From positions 2,914,001 to 2,978,000 of the forward strand of contig CALSTV010000001.1 in the NCBI GenBank assembly GCA_943789365.1: DNA of 64,000 nt. Direction: 5' to 3'. Source of the DNA: an uncultured Flavobacteriaceae bacterium (GTDB lineage: Bacteria; Bacteroidota; Bacteroidia; Flavobacteriales; Flavobacteriaceae). The notes under the pieces were generated by a model. The model saw only the letters and a list, made by a program, of their open reading frames with translations. It made no database searches and was not told where the DNA came from. Of the stretch, positions 45,645-54,812 are shown piece by piece. The position numbers and the translations under genes were made by a program. The stretch's first letter is position 1. Every line of letters begins with the position of its first letter.

Positions 45645-46697
45645 ATGAAAACTAAAATTATTTTAAGTTTCTTCTTACTTTTAGGAGTAACAAAACAATT
45701 AATGGCACAAACTGAAAAATGGACATCAGGAAGAGCAGATGGTCATGCACCTATGGGGGTCATGGCAGACCATGTGCATCACAAAGGAGAATGGATGGTT
45801 TCTTACCGTTTTATGAACATGGAAATGGAAGGGAATTTAGCAGGTACTGATGCCATATCAAATGAGGATATTTTTGCCAACTATATGGTAGCACCTCAAC
45901 ATATGACCATGCAAATGCATATGTTTGGTTTGATGTATGCACCTAGTGATAGGCTTACCTTTTGTGCAATGGCAAACCTGATAGACAATGATATGGAATT
46001 GTTGACAAGCAATTCTATGATGATGATGCCCATGATGCGAAACGTTACTTTTGAAACCGCCTCTCAAGGTTTAGGAGATGTAAAAATTGGAGCGCTGTAT
46101 CAATTATTCAATAAGAATAGACGCACCTTACATTTGAACTTGGCTGTTTCTATTCCAACAGGAAGCCTTACAGAAACCGGTGTAACACCAATGTCATCTC
46201 CAGACGAAACAAGATTGGGGTATGCTATGCAATTGGGATCTGGAACGTGCGATGTTAATTTAGGCGCAACCTATTTAAAGCAATACGAAAACATGTCGTA
46301 TGGAGTGCAAACTAGTTATGTGTATCGTACAGGAGAAAATGATGAGGGGTATACCCTAGGGAATAAGTGGAATGCTACTTTTTGGACAGCTTATAAATTT
46401 CACAAAAAATTCAGTGCTTCCTTAAGAGCGGACTACAATGATATAGCTTCGATTGAAGGTGCTGATGCTACCTTTATGAACCCTATGATGGCAACGGTTT
46501 TTGATGCAGCCAATTCAGGGAAAAAACAATTGGATGTGTTGTTAGGATTGAATTATGGAATTTTTAAAGGAAGTCTAAAAGGACTTCGTTTTCAAGTAGA
46601 AGCAGGGATTCCAGTTTCACAGAATGTAGAAGGAATTCAAATGGAAAGTACTTTTATTATGACGGCTGGAGTGCAATATGCCTTTGGAGGTCATTAA
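45645..46697 (+). CDS. Met/His-rich outer-membrane transporter-like protein
   Basis: A 350-residue protein with signal peptide ending SMAQ-like (TKQLMAQ) and a beta-barrel-like body. The N-terminal part is exceptionally rich in Met and His: GHAPMGVMADHVHHKGEWM, NMEMEGN, HMTMQMHMFGLMYAPSD, and a MMMMPMM run. It belongs to a Bacteroidota family usually called transporter. Met-rich segments commonly bind Cu(I). It ends the operon starting at 41641; the gap to the preceding gene is 2 bases and a terminator follows. Confidence 0.8.
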   Translation: MKTKIILSFFLLLGVTKQLMAQTEKWTSGRADGHAPMGVMADHVHHKGEWMVSYRFMNMEMEGNLAGTDAISNEDIFANYMVAPQHMTMQMHMFGLMYAPSDRLTFCAMANLIDNDMELLTSNSMMMMPMMRNVTFETASQGLGDVKIGALYQLFNKNRRTLHLNLAVSIPTGSLTETGVTPMSSPDETRLGYAMQLGSGTCDVNLGATYLKQYENMSYGVQTSYVYRTGENDEGYTLGNKWNATFWTAYKFHKKFSASLRADYNDIASIEGADATFMNPMMATVFDAANSGKKQLDVLLGLNYGIFKGSLKGLRFQVEAGIPVSQNVEGIQMESTFIMTAGVQYAFGGH

Positions 46698-46720
46698 ACG
46701 ATCTTCTTAACAGAATTTAT

Positions 46721-46753
46721 AACGGTGCGTATTTACGCACCGTTTGTTTTTTA
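46721..46753 (+). terminator. terminator of putative metal-uptake operon
   Basis: AACGGTGCGTA pairs with TACGCACCGTT, then TTGTTTTTT. It follows the stop by about 24 bases. Confidence 0.8.
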
Positions 46754-46755
46754 AG

Positions 46756-46763
46756 TATATTTG
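46756..46763 (+). promoter_or_regulatory. -7 element of PIG-L deacetylase gene
   Basis: TATATTTG, exact match, just after the preceding terminator and 73 bases before the ATG at 46837. Confidence 0.5.
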
Positions 46764-46836
46764 GAAGAAAATGAAGCACCTAAAAAGAATGGCTTCACTA
46801 AAAAAAATATACTAACTCCATTTCAATTAGATTTAC

Positions 46837-49326
46837 ATGAAATATGTATTTGCACTGTGCGCTACGTTACTTTCTACATTTGTTTTAGTTGCGCAACAGC
46901 CTTTAAAATTAAATTCCAGTCAAATTCACGAAAAGATCCAAGCGCTGAATTTTTTTGGAACCGTTTTGTACATCGCAGCACATCCAGATGATGAAAACAC
47001 ACGCCTGATATCTTATCTATCACATAAAGAGAAAGCCAGAACCATCTATTTGTCACTTACCAGAGGCGACGGAGGACAGAATTTAATTGGTCCTGAAATT
47101 CGCGAATCTTTAGGGGTTATAAGAACACAGGAATTATTAGCCGCACGGGCCATTGATGGAGGAGAACAACGTTTTTCAAGAGCCAATGATTTTGGGTATT
47201 CCAAGCATCCCGATGAAACACTTCAAATTTGGAACAAAGAAGCAGTCTTGAGCGATGTAGTGTGGGCAATTCGTACCCTTAAACCAGATATCATTATTAA
47301 TAGATTCGATTATAGAACGCCGGGGAGTACACATGGGCATCACACAGCGTCGGCTATGCTGAGTGTTGAAGCTTTTGAGTTGGCGGCAGATAAAAACAAA
47401 TTTACCGAACAATTGGTTTATACAACAGCATGGAAACCTCAGCGACTTTTTTTTAACACCTCTTGGTGGTTTTATGGTTCGCATGAAAACTTTAAAAAGG
47501 CTGACAAAAGCAATTTACTTTCTTTCGATGTGGGTGTGTATTATCCTGAGAAAGGGTATTCAAATAATGAATTGGCGGCCATGGCAAGTAGCCAACACCT
47601 ATGTCAAGGCTTTGGACGTTTAACCACAAGAGGAAGTGAAAAAGAATATATAGAATTAATCAAAGGACAATTTCCAAAAGAAACAACAAATCTATTTGAA
47701 GGAATCGAAACCACATGGAAACGTGTAAAAGGAGGTGAAGAAATTCTTCAACTGTTAGATCCAATTTCAACGGATTTTAACTTTAGCAATCCGTCTGAAC
47801 ATCTAACTGATTTGATGAAAGCCTATACTTTAATTGATGCGTTGGATGACACCCATTGGAAATCGATTAAAAAACAACAAATTTCTGATATCATTACGGC
47901 CTGTGCAGGATTGTATTTGGAGGCCACTGCCACTGGTGCTTCAACTACTCCAAATGAAATGGTTGCGTTAAAAATAGAAGCTGTAAATAGATCACAAGCA
48001 TCCATACGATTAAAATCTTTTCAAGTAAAGCCCAACAACAACAACTATTCATTAGATATGGTGTTGGAAAATAATAAGAAAGAAATCTTAAAAGCTTCTA
48101 CAGAATTAAAAGCGGAACCTTTTACGAGCCCGTATTGGTTGCAGGATTTGGGTACATTAGGGATGTATACGGTTCATGATCCTTTAAAAATTGGTTTGCC
48201 CAATACACCCAGAAATATCAAAGTAGCTTTTCAATTAGAAATCTATGGGGTTCCATTCGTTATTGAAAAAACGGTAATATATCGTTACTCAAAAAGAGAT
48301 AAAGGAGAATTGTATCGCCCTTTTGAAGTTTTACCTGCGGTGACATCAGAATTAAAAGATAAAGTGATTGTCTTTTCGAAATCAGGAGAGAAAGAGGTAG
48401 CGGTTACCGTAAAAGCGGGCATGGACAATGTAACTGGAGATGTACGACTAATAGCTGAAGATGGTTGGGAGGTAACCCCAAATAAATTTCCTTTTTCAAT
48501 TGCTAAGAAAGGAGGTGATTTTCGTGTTTCTTTTTCTGTGAAGCCTCCAAAACATCAGTCCGAAAGTGACATTGAAGTCGCTGTTCAAGTAGGAGGAAAA
48601 ACCTATACGAAAGAACTCGTAGAAATAGCATATGAGCACATTCCGAAGCAAGCAATTTTAAAGCCTTCAAAAGCGAAAGTAGTACGAATGAATATAGAGA
48701 AGAAAGGGACGAATATAGGTTATATTCAAGGTGCTGGAGATATCATTCCTACTTGTCTTGAACAAATAGGCTATAAGGTGACAGTTTTGGACCCAAATGA
48801 ACTGACAGTTGAGCAGCTCGCCGCATATGATGCCATAGTACTCGGTATTCGCGCGTACAATACTTTAGAAGTTTTGAAATTTAAGCAAGATCTTTTGTTG
48901 CAATATGTAGCTAATGGTGGTAATATGATTGTACAGTACAATACAAGCGGTCGTGGAGACGTGGATGTAAGAGCTCCCTACTCATTAGAAATATCGAGAG
49001 ATCGTGTGACAGATGAAAATGCAAACGTTACATTTTTAAACCCGAATCATGCGTTGCTGAACAAACCTAATAAAATTAGCTCAGAAGATTTTGATGGATG
49101 GGTGCAAGAACGTGGCTTGTATTTTCCAAAAAAATGGTCCAAAGAATATGTGCCAGTACTCTCGATGCACGACAAAGGTGAAGCAGCAAAAGAAGGAAGC
49201 CTGTTGGTTGCTAAATACGGAAAAGGAAACTATATTTATACTGGATTAAGCTTCTTTAGAGAACTGCCAGCAGGCGTTCCAGGTGCCTATAAATTATTTG
49301 CGAATATGTTATCATTAGATAATTAA
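46837..49326 (+). CDS. PIG-L family deacetylase, large secreted form
   Basis: An 829-residue exported protein. Signal peptide MKYVFALCATLLSTFVLVAQ; LmbE/PIG-L domain (about 40-280) with H49-P-D-D-E53 and H166-G-H-H169 zinc motifs, giving a metal-dependent N-deacetylase of GlcNAc-type sugars. A beta-rich middle region (about 370-600) follows, then a C-terminal domain (about 620-829) with YDAIVLGIRAYNT and NGGNMIVQYNTSG, similar to glutamine amidotransferase/ThuA-like folds. Three-part architecture is common in Bacteroidota but its substrate is unknown. It is followed by a 35-residue membrane peptide and a symporter. Confidence 0.88.
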   Translation: MKYVFALCATLLSTFVLVAQQPLKLNSSQIHEKIQALNFFGTVLYIAAHPDDENTRLISYLSHKEKARTIYLSLTRGDGGQNLIGPEIRESLGVIRTQELLAARAIDGGEQRFSRANDFGYSKHPDETLQIWNKEAVLSDVVWAIRTLKPDIIINRFDYRTPGSTHGHHTASAMLSVEAFELAADKNKFTEQLVYTTAWKPQRLFFNTSWWFYGSHENFKKADKSNLLSFDVGVYYPEKGYSNNELAAMASSQHLCQGFGRLTTRGSEKEYIELIKGQFPKETTNLFEGIETTWKRVKGGEEILQLLDPISTDFNFSNPSEHLTDLMKAYTLIDALDDTHWKSIKKQQISDIITACAGLYLEATATGASTTPNEMVALKIEAVNRSQASIRLKSFQVKPNNNNYSLDMVLENNKKEILKASTELKAEPFTSPYWLQDLGTLGMYTVHDPLKIGLPNTPRNIKVAFQLEIYGVPFVIEKTVIYRYSKRDKGELYRPFEVLPAVTSELKDKVIVFSKSGEKEVAVTVKAGMDNVTGDVRLIAEDGWEVTPNKFPFSIAKKGGDFRVSFSVKPPKHQSESDIEVAVQVGGKTYTKELVEIAYEHIPKQAILKPSKAKVVRMNIEKKGTNIGYIQGAGDIIPTCLEQIGYKVTVLDPNELTVEQLAAYDAIVLGIRAYNTLEVLKFKQDLLLQYVANGGNMIVQYNTSGRGDVDVRAPYSLEISRDRVTDENANVTFLNPNHALLNKPNKISSEDFDGWVQERGLYFPKKWSKEYVPVLSMHDKGEAAKEGSLLVAKYGKGNYIYTGLSFFRELPAGVPGAYKLFANMLSLDN

Positions 49327-49336
49327 CTCGAACATT

Positions 49337-49444
49337 ATGAAGAAAACAAAATACATTTGGAAGAAATCGTTTACCACCGTATTGGTGGTCAACATCATTT
49401 ATCTGGTACTGTTTTATTTGATCATGAAACGTTTTTCAATATAA
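49337..49444 (+). CDS. 35-residue single-helix membrane peptide
   Basis: ATG at 49337 to TAA at 49444 encodes 35 residues: a basic N-terminus (MKKTKYIWKKS), one hydrophobic helix (TTVLVVNIIYLVLFYLIM) and a basic end (KRFSI). It fits exactly between the PIG-L gene (10 bases upstream) and the sodium/solute symporter (10 bases downstream) on the same strand. Several SSS transporters have small accessory membrane proteins encoded beside them, so this may be one. Too short for most gene finders. Confidence 0.65.
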   Translation: MKKTKYIWKKSFTTVLVVNIIYLVLFYLIMKRFSI

Positions 49445-49454
49445 ACTTAGATAT

Positions 49455-51116
49455 ATGCAAATAATAGATTGGATTGTATTAACCGGAACCTTATTGTTTA
49501 TAGTGCTTTATGGAGCATATAAGACGCGTGGGAGCAAAAATGTAACTGACTTTGTAAAAGGAGGAAATGAATCCAATTGGTGGACAATAGGTTTGTCTGT
49601 TATGGCAACCCAAGCAAGTGCCATTACTTTTCTTTCCACACCTGGGCAAGCATTTCATGACGGTATGGGTTTTGTACAGTTTTATTTCGGTTTGCCCATT
49701 GCTATGGTTATTATTTGTTTGGTTTTTATTCCAATTTATCACAAGCTTAAAGTGTTTACTGCCTATGAATTTCTTGAGGAAAGATTCGATTTAAAAACGA
49801 GGACATTGACTGCGATTCTCTTCTTGATACAAAGAGGTTTGGCGGCTGGAATTACCATTTTTGCACCGGCAATTGTTCTGTCGGCAGTTTTGGGGTGGGA
49901 TTTGATTCCTTTGAATATAGCTATTGGTGTTTTGGTGATTATCTATACTGTTTCCGGAGGAACCAAAGCAGTGAGCGTTACCCAAAAACAACAAATGGCG
50001 ATTATTTTCTTTGGAATGTTTGTCGCTTTTTATTTGATTTTAGATTTTCTTCCGAATGAAGTTTCTTTTGTCAAAGCGCTCGAAATTGCAGGTGTAAGCG
50101 GTAAAATGGACGTATTGGATTTTTCATTTGATCTTAACAATCGGTATACCGTATGGACAGGTTTGTTAGGAGGCACCTTTTTAATGTTGTCCTATTTTGG
50201 AACCGATCAAAGTCAGGTACAACGTTATCTGTCTGGAAAATCGGTTCGTGAAAGTCAGCTAGGAATGATTTTTAATGGGGTGTTAAAAGTACCCATGCAA
50301 TTTTTTATTTTACTAGTGGGGGTATTGGTATTTGTCTTTTACCAGTTCAACAGTGCGCCTTTGCATTTCAATCCTAAAGCAGCTCAAGTTGTAAAAGAAA
50401 CAGGAGTTTCCGAATCATATGCTGCACTTGAATTTGAACATCAAAAAATAGAGGAGGAAAAGAGAGAACTGTTATTAAAGGACTTAACAGCTTCTAATAT
50501 TTCAAAAATTAAAGAACTTAATAAAAAAGACCTCTATTTAAAAAATGCCGCAAAAGAGGTGTTAGAAAATACAGGTACCGGCATTGAAACGAATGATAAA
50601 GACTATGTGTTTATCCATTTTATACTTACGAATTTGCCTAGAGGTTTGATAGGTCTGTTGTTGGCTGTGATATTGTCTGCTGCCATGTCTTCAACAGCTT
50701 CTGAATTAAATGCGCTGGCATCTACTTCGGCACTTGATTTGTATAAGAGAAATGGAAAAGAAGAAAAAGATGAAATGTATTATGTAAACGCTACCAAATG
50801 GTTCACCATAGCATGGGGTGTTTTGGCCATTCTTGTGGCCTGTGTTGCTAATTTATTCGACAATTTAATTCAATTAGTAAATATTATAGGTTCCATATTT
50901 TATGGGAATGTATTGGGGGTGTTTTTGCTCGCATTTTTTGTCAAATTGGTAAAAGGAAATGCCGTTTTTACAGCTGCGATTGTTACGCAACTTACAGTAA
51001 TAGTAATTTGGTGGTTAGATGTACTTCCTTATTTATGGTTGAATTTGTTAGGTTGTGTATTGGTGATGAGTTTAGCAATTGGAATTCAAATTTTCTCTAA
51101 AAAACGGATAGCATAA
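49455..51116 (+). CDS. sodium:solute symporter (SSS family)
   Basis: A 553-residue inner-membrane transporter with about 13 helices. YKTRGSKNVTDFVKGG, SVMATQASAITFLSTPGQAF, VFTAYEFLEERFDLKTR and TVSGGTKAVSVTQKQQM are typical of the SSS family; AAMSSTASELNALASTSALDLY carries the Na-site-like Ser/Thr helix. A hydrophilic insert (about 305-375) with charged coiled-coil sequence (FEHQKIEEEKRELLLKDL) interrupts the membrane part, a feature I recall in Bacteroidota SSS proteins. The substrate may be a sugar, linked with the deacetylase upstream, but this is inferred from context only. Confidence 0.92.
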   Translation: MQIIDWIVLTGTLLFIVLYGAYKTRGSKNVTDFVKGGNESNWWTIGLSVMATQASAITFLSTPGQAFHDGMGFVQFYFGLPIAMVIICLVFIPIYHKLKVFTAYEFLEERFDLKTRTLTAILFLIQRGLAAGITIFAPAIVLSAVLGWDLIPLNIAIGVLVIIYTVSGGTKAVSVTQKQQMAIIFFGMFVAFYLILDFLPNEVSFVKALEIAGVSGKMDVLDFSFDLNNRYTVWTGLLGGTFLMLSYFGTDQSQVQRYLSGKSVRESQLGMIFNGVLKVPMQFFILLVGVLVFVFYQFNSAPLHFNPKAAQVVKETGVSESYAALEFEHQKIEEEKRELLLKDLTASNISKIKELNKKDLYLKNAAKEVLENTGTGIETNDKDYVFIHFILTNLPRGLIGLLLAVILSAAMSSTASELNALASTSALDLYKRNGKEEKDEMYYVNATKWFTIAWGVLAILVACVANLFDNLIQLVNIIGSIFYGNVLGVFLLAFFVKLVKGNAVFTAAIVTQLTVIVIWWLDVLPYLWLNLLGCVLVMSLAIGIQIFSKKRIA

Positions 51117-51146
51117 ATTTCATTTGTTTTTGTGTACCTTTAGATA

Positions 51147-52058
51147 ATGAAAAAGAATTTTATTCTACGATGCACACTATTTATTTGTTCGTTGACATTT
51201 GCACAAAAATCAATTGATCTTTTTACCATCTCAGGACATTATGGGTTGCCAAGTAATTTCGAAGAGACCTATAGCGGTAAGGCTACCGAAACCGGTATGA
51301 TGGCGAATCTGGTTGTTCCAATAGTATTTAATAAGAAGCAGATTTGGTACAATAGTGTAAATTATATGCAGTGGAATGTGAGTAACAATGTGCAAATGCC
51401 TAGTGATATTGCAAATCCCATTCATATTCACGGAATCATTCTACGTACTGGTTTGATACAGAAACTGTCTAATAAAAATTCGCTTCAAATACTATTTGCT
51501 CCACGTTTGATGACAGATTTTCATAATGTTGACAGCAATCACTTGCAGCTTGGAGGGACTTTTATTTACGAAAAAATATATCACGAGCATTTAAAAATAG
51601 GTTATGGAGTACTATACAATCAAGAAACCTTTGGTCCTAATGTTGTTCCGTTGGTGAATTTGGATTGGCAAATAACTGAACGTTGGTCTATGACAGGATT
51701 GTTGCCGATTTATTCCAAAATTAAATATAAGGTGAATGAAAAATTGAATTTAGGTATGCATCACTTCGGATTGGTTACCTCATACAGGTTGGGAGAAGAA
51801 GCCTATAAAAATGATTATATTGAGAGAAGAAGTATTGATTTAGGTCTGTTCGCTCGATACAAGCTCATAGGAAATGTACATGCTGAATCTAGATTTGGAT
51901 ATTCGTTTGGAAGAAGTTATGCACAATACGATGAAGGTCAAAAAATTGATTTAGCACTGCCATTAGCGACGATTGGTGACGACAGGATTCAAAAAAACAC
52001 CAACTTTTCAGATGGTGCTTATCTTCATTTTAGATTGGTGTATGCCTTGCCTTTATAG
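51147..52058 (+). CDS. outer-membrane beta-barrel protein, DUF6268-like
   Basis: A 303-residue protein with signal peptide MKKNFILRCTLFICSLTFAQ and alternating polar/aromatic strands to the C-terminus. Segments such as WYNSVNYMQW, LQLGGTFIYEKIYHEHLKIGYGVLYNQ, WSMTGLLPIYSKIKY and the FRLVYALPL end match what I remember of DUF6268. No function is assigned to this family. It follows the symporter after 30 bases and converges on the DUF2911 gene. Confidence 0.75.
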   Translation: MKKNFILRCTLFICSLTFAQKSIDLFTISGHYGLPSNFEETYSGKATETGMMANLVVPIVFNKKQIWYNSVNYMQWNVSNNVQMPSDIANPIHIHGIILRTGLIQKLSNKNSLQILFAPRLMTDFHNVDSNHLQLGGTFIYEKIYHEHLKIGYGVLYNQETFGPNVVPLVNLDWQITERWSMTGLLPIYSKIKYKVNEKLNLGMHHFGLVTSYRLGEEAYKNDYIERRSIDLGLFARYKLIGNVHAESRFGYSFGRSYAQYDEGQKIDLALPLATIGDDRIQKNTNFSDGAYLHFRLVYALPL

Positions 52059-52070
52059 GTTTTTTATACC

Positions 52071-52919
52071 TTAAGCTCCCCATTCCTTTAGGGAATCATT
52101 GTTCATTTTGACATAATCATCATTGCCTGCTTTTTCCGCGTATTTAATAGAAGCTTTTGCAGCTTTGATAGCCCCTTTTGTGTCTCCGTTTTTTGCATGA
52201 ATCAAAGCTTGTCGTCTCAAATACCAAAACTTAGGCTTGTCTTTTGTCATTTCAATAGCCTTATCTATCCATTGCTGGGCTTGCTTCATGTCTTTGTTTA
52301 TTTCCAAATAGTAATTGGCTGCAGCGTAGTAGTCTTGTGCTTTTGGTGTTCCTGCCATAGTCTTGTCGATACTCGCTTGCACAGCAACTGCTGTAGGTAC
52401 TGTAAAAGGAATAAAAATGCTGATGTTATCCCATAGAATTTCTATCTCTGCACCCGCATTGTTCAGGTTGCTAAAATCAATTGTAAATGATTCTAAATGA
52501 AAAGCGTTTTTCTCCGTGTTTACAACTGTTTTTGCTGCGATTTTTTCTGGGTCTAGCGTCTTTGGAGCTCCCCATAGATTGCTGTCTGTGTAAAGATAAA
52601 CTTCCCAAGCATCTTTATTTGGAATCGTATAAATTGCATAGGTTCCAGCCTTAAGTTCTTGTCCGTCAATGATTGCTGAGGTGTCAAAAGTAATTTTAGT
52701 ACTTGCATTTGCACCAGTACGCCATAACTTTCCATAAGGAACGAGATCTCCAAAAATAGTTCTTCCTTTCATACTTGGACGCGAGTATTCGAGGGTAACA
52801 TGTGTCAAACCTACTTTTTGTTCCACTTTAGACCAAGGACTTGGTTGTGGTGTTTTGACTTGCGCATGGAGGATAAATGTTAGGCAGAAAAGGAAAACTG
52901 TAGTGAATATGTTTTTCAT
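52071..52919 (-). CDS. DUF2911 domain protein with TPR-like tail
   Basis: A 282-residue secreted protein. Signal peptide MKNIFTTVFLFCLTFILHAQ; DUF2911 domain (about 25-175) with TLEYSRPSMKGRTIFG, YGKLWRTGANASTKITF, LKAGTYAIYTIP and a WEVYLYTD strand; then a helical, TPR-like part (about 185-282: AKAQ-type helices, KQAQQWIDKAIEM, TKGAIKAAKASIKYAEK). DUF2911 is common in Bacteroidota and of unknown function. Monocistronic by appearance. Confidence 0.87.
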   Translation of the reverse strand: MKNIFTTVFLFCLTFILHAQVKTPQPSPWSKVEQKVGLTHVTLEYSRPSMKGRTIFGDLVPYGKLWRTGANASTKITFDTSAIIDGQELKAGTYAIYTIPNKDAWEVYLYTDSNLWGAPKTLDPEKIAAKTVVNTEKNAFHLESFTIDFSNLNNAGAEIEILWDNISIFIPFTVPTAVAVQASIDKTMAGTPKAQDYYAAANYYLEINKDMKQAQQWIDKAIEMTKDKPKFWYLRRQALIHAKNGDTKGAIKAAKASIKYAEKAGNDDYVKMNNDSLKEWGA

Positions 52920-53015
52920 GGTGTTTGTTTTTTTACTAGATCAATATACGTACTTTTTTTGGGGAATAATAAAAACATAAATGTATCTTTACTTGTGAAT
53001 TTAAAATTGTACACT

Positions 53016-53693
53016 ATGAAGATTACTTTTTTAGGACATGCCAGTTTTTTGTTGGAAATTGATGGTACCAAAATAATTGTAGACCCGTTTATCTCTCCAA
53101 ATGAATTGGCACATGAGATTGATGTAGATGCTTTGGAGGCCGACTATATTTTCGTTACCCATGCACATCAAGATCATATTGTGGATGTTGAGTCTATAGC
53201 TAAACGAACAGGGGCCAAAGTAGTTTCAAATTTTGAAATTGTCAGTCATTATGAAAAAAAGGGGATTTCTGGACATCCCATGAATCATGGAGGAAGTTGG
53301 GAGTTCAACTTTGGAAAAGTTACCTATACAAACGCTGTGCATTCTAGTGCTTTTCCTGATGGAAGTTATGGAGGGAACCCAGGAGGTTTTGTTATAGAGG
53401 CAGAACATAAAAATATTTATATAGCTGGAGATACAGCATTGACTTACGATATGAAGTTGATCCCTTTAAAAGTAAACCTAGATGTAGCTATTTTGCCTAT
53501 TGGAGATAATTTTACCATGGGCGTCGATGATGCCATTATCGCCAGTGATTTTATAGATTGTTCTAAAATTATTGGTTGTCATTTTGATACTTTTGGCTAT
53601 ATAAAAATAAACAAAGAGCAGGCGATTAAGCAATTTTTTGAGAAAGGAAAAGACTTGATGTTGCTGGACATTGGAACGGCTATTGAGTTTTAA
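53016..53693 (+). CDS. metal-dependent hydrolase, UPF0173 (beta-lactamase fold)
   Basis: A 225-residue metallo-beta-lactamase-fold hydrolase. MKITFLGHASFLLEIDG at the start, VDPFISPNELAH, the zinc motif THAHQDHIVD, MNHGGSWEF, HSSAFPDG, AGDTALTYDM and the late GCHFDTFGY all match UPF0173. Length agrees with the family (about 226). The frame is open to 52959, but family members start at MKITFLGH, so ATG 53016 is used. The substrate is unknown. It is followed by menC after 45 bases. Confidence 0.92.
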   Translation: MKITFLGHASFLLEIDGTKIIVDPFISPNELAHEIDVDALEADYIFVTHAHQDHIVDVESIAKRTGAKVVSNFEIVSHYEKKGISGHPMNHGGSWEFNFGKVTYTNAVHSSAFPDGSYGGNPGGFVIEAEHKNIYIAGDTALTYDMKLIPLKVNLDVAILPIGDNFTMGVDDAIIASDFIDCSKIIGCHFDTFGYIKINKEQAIKQFFEKGKDLMLLDIGTAIEF

Positions 53694-53738
53694 GATCGCG
53701 TTAATAACAGCACCAGTCAACTAGGTAACATAATCATT

Positions 53739-54782
53739 ATGATCAAAGCCAGGTGTCAAAAATACATTCTCGAATTTAAGCAGGCGAGTGGGACTTCACG
53801 GGGCGTGTTACGAACCAAAGAGACCTATTTTATCCATTTATCTGAAGATGGGAAAGAAGGTATCGGCGAATGCGGATTGTTTCGAGGTTTGAGCGTTGAT
53901 GACACTCCAAACTACGAATCAAAATTACAATGGGTTTGTGAGCATATTCATATAGGAAAAGAAGAATTGTTAAGTGCCTTATGCGCATACCCTTCTATAC
54001 AGTTTGGTATAGAACAGGCATTTTTATCGTTAGAGAGTCATAACTCGTTTGAATTGTTCGACACTTCATTTGTTCATGAAAAGACCCCTATTGAGATTAA
54101 TGGCCTTATATGGATGGGGGAGATTGATTTTATGGAGCGTCAAATTGAAGAAAAACTAGCGCAAGGATTTAAAACCATCAAATTAAAAATAGGAGCCTTA
54201 GATTTCGAAAAAGAATGTGCTTTGCTTTCCGGAATTCGAGAACGTTTTACTGCAGATGAAATTGAATTGCGTGTCGATGCAAATGGAGCTATTGCACCCC
54301 AAGTTGCCTTGGGTAAATTAGAACGTTTAGCTAAATTTGAACTACATTCTATAGAACAACCTATACGACAAGGACAGGTCGCAGCAATGAATCAGTTGTG
54401 TAAACAGACACCGTTACCCATAGCCTTAGATGAAGAGCTGATTGGCCTGTTTGACAAGGCCTCTAAACGAAAACTGTTAGAAGAGATCCAACCACAATAT
54501 ATAATTTTAAAACCCAGTTTGATAGGAGGAATTCAAGGAAGTATGGAATGGATTGAGTTGGCTGAGGAATACGATATATCTTGGTGGATAACTTCTGCAC
54601 TTGAAAGCAATATAGGCTTGAATGCGATTGCCCAGTGGACAAGTACTTTGCAAACGACGATGCCACAAGGACTCGGTACTGGTGGTCTATTTGTTAATAA
54701 CCTAATGGCACCTTTGGAACTGAAGAATGGTGCTTTGTATTACGATAAGCAGAAACCGTGGGATATTTCAAACTTGTTTTGA
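53739..54782 (+). CDS. menC: o-succinylbenzoate synthase
   Basis: A 347-residue enolase-superfamily protein. The two catalytic lysines and acidic metal ligands are visible: KTIKLKIGA, then RVDANGA, IEQPIRQG, ALDEELIG and ILKPSLIGG. It has EINGLIWMGE before the first Lys. The MenC step dehydrates SHCHC to o-succinylbenzoate in menaquinone synthesis. The family also includes amino acid racemases and dipeptide epimerases, but the menE-type gene two genes downstream strongly supports MenC. Confidence 0.9.
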   Translation: MIKARCQKYILEFKQASGTSRGVLRTKETYFIHLSEDGKEGIGECGLFRGLSVDDTPNYESKLQWVCEHIHIGKEELLSALCAYPSIQFGIEQAFLSLESHNSFELFDTSFVHEKTPIEINGLIWMGEIDFMERQIEEKLAQGFKTIKLKIGALDFEKECALLSGIRERFTADEIELRVDANGAIAPQVALGKLERLAKFELHSIEQPIRQGQVAAMNQLCKQTPLPIALDEELIGLFDKASKRKLLEEIQPQYIILKPSLIGGIQGSMEWIELAEEYDISWWITSALESNIGLNAIAQWTSTLQTTMPQGLGTGGLFVNNLMAPLELKNGALYYDKQKPWDISNLF

Positions 54783-54812
54783 AACTTTGATAAACACATA
54801 AACAAATTTAGG

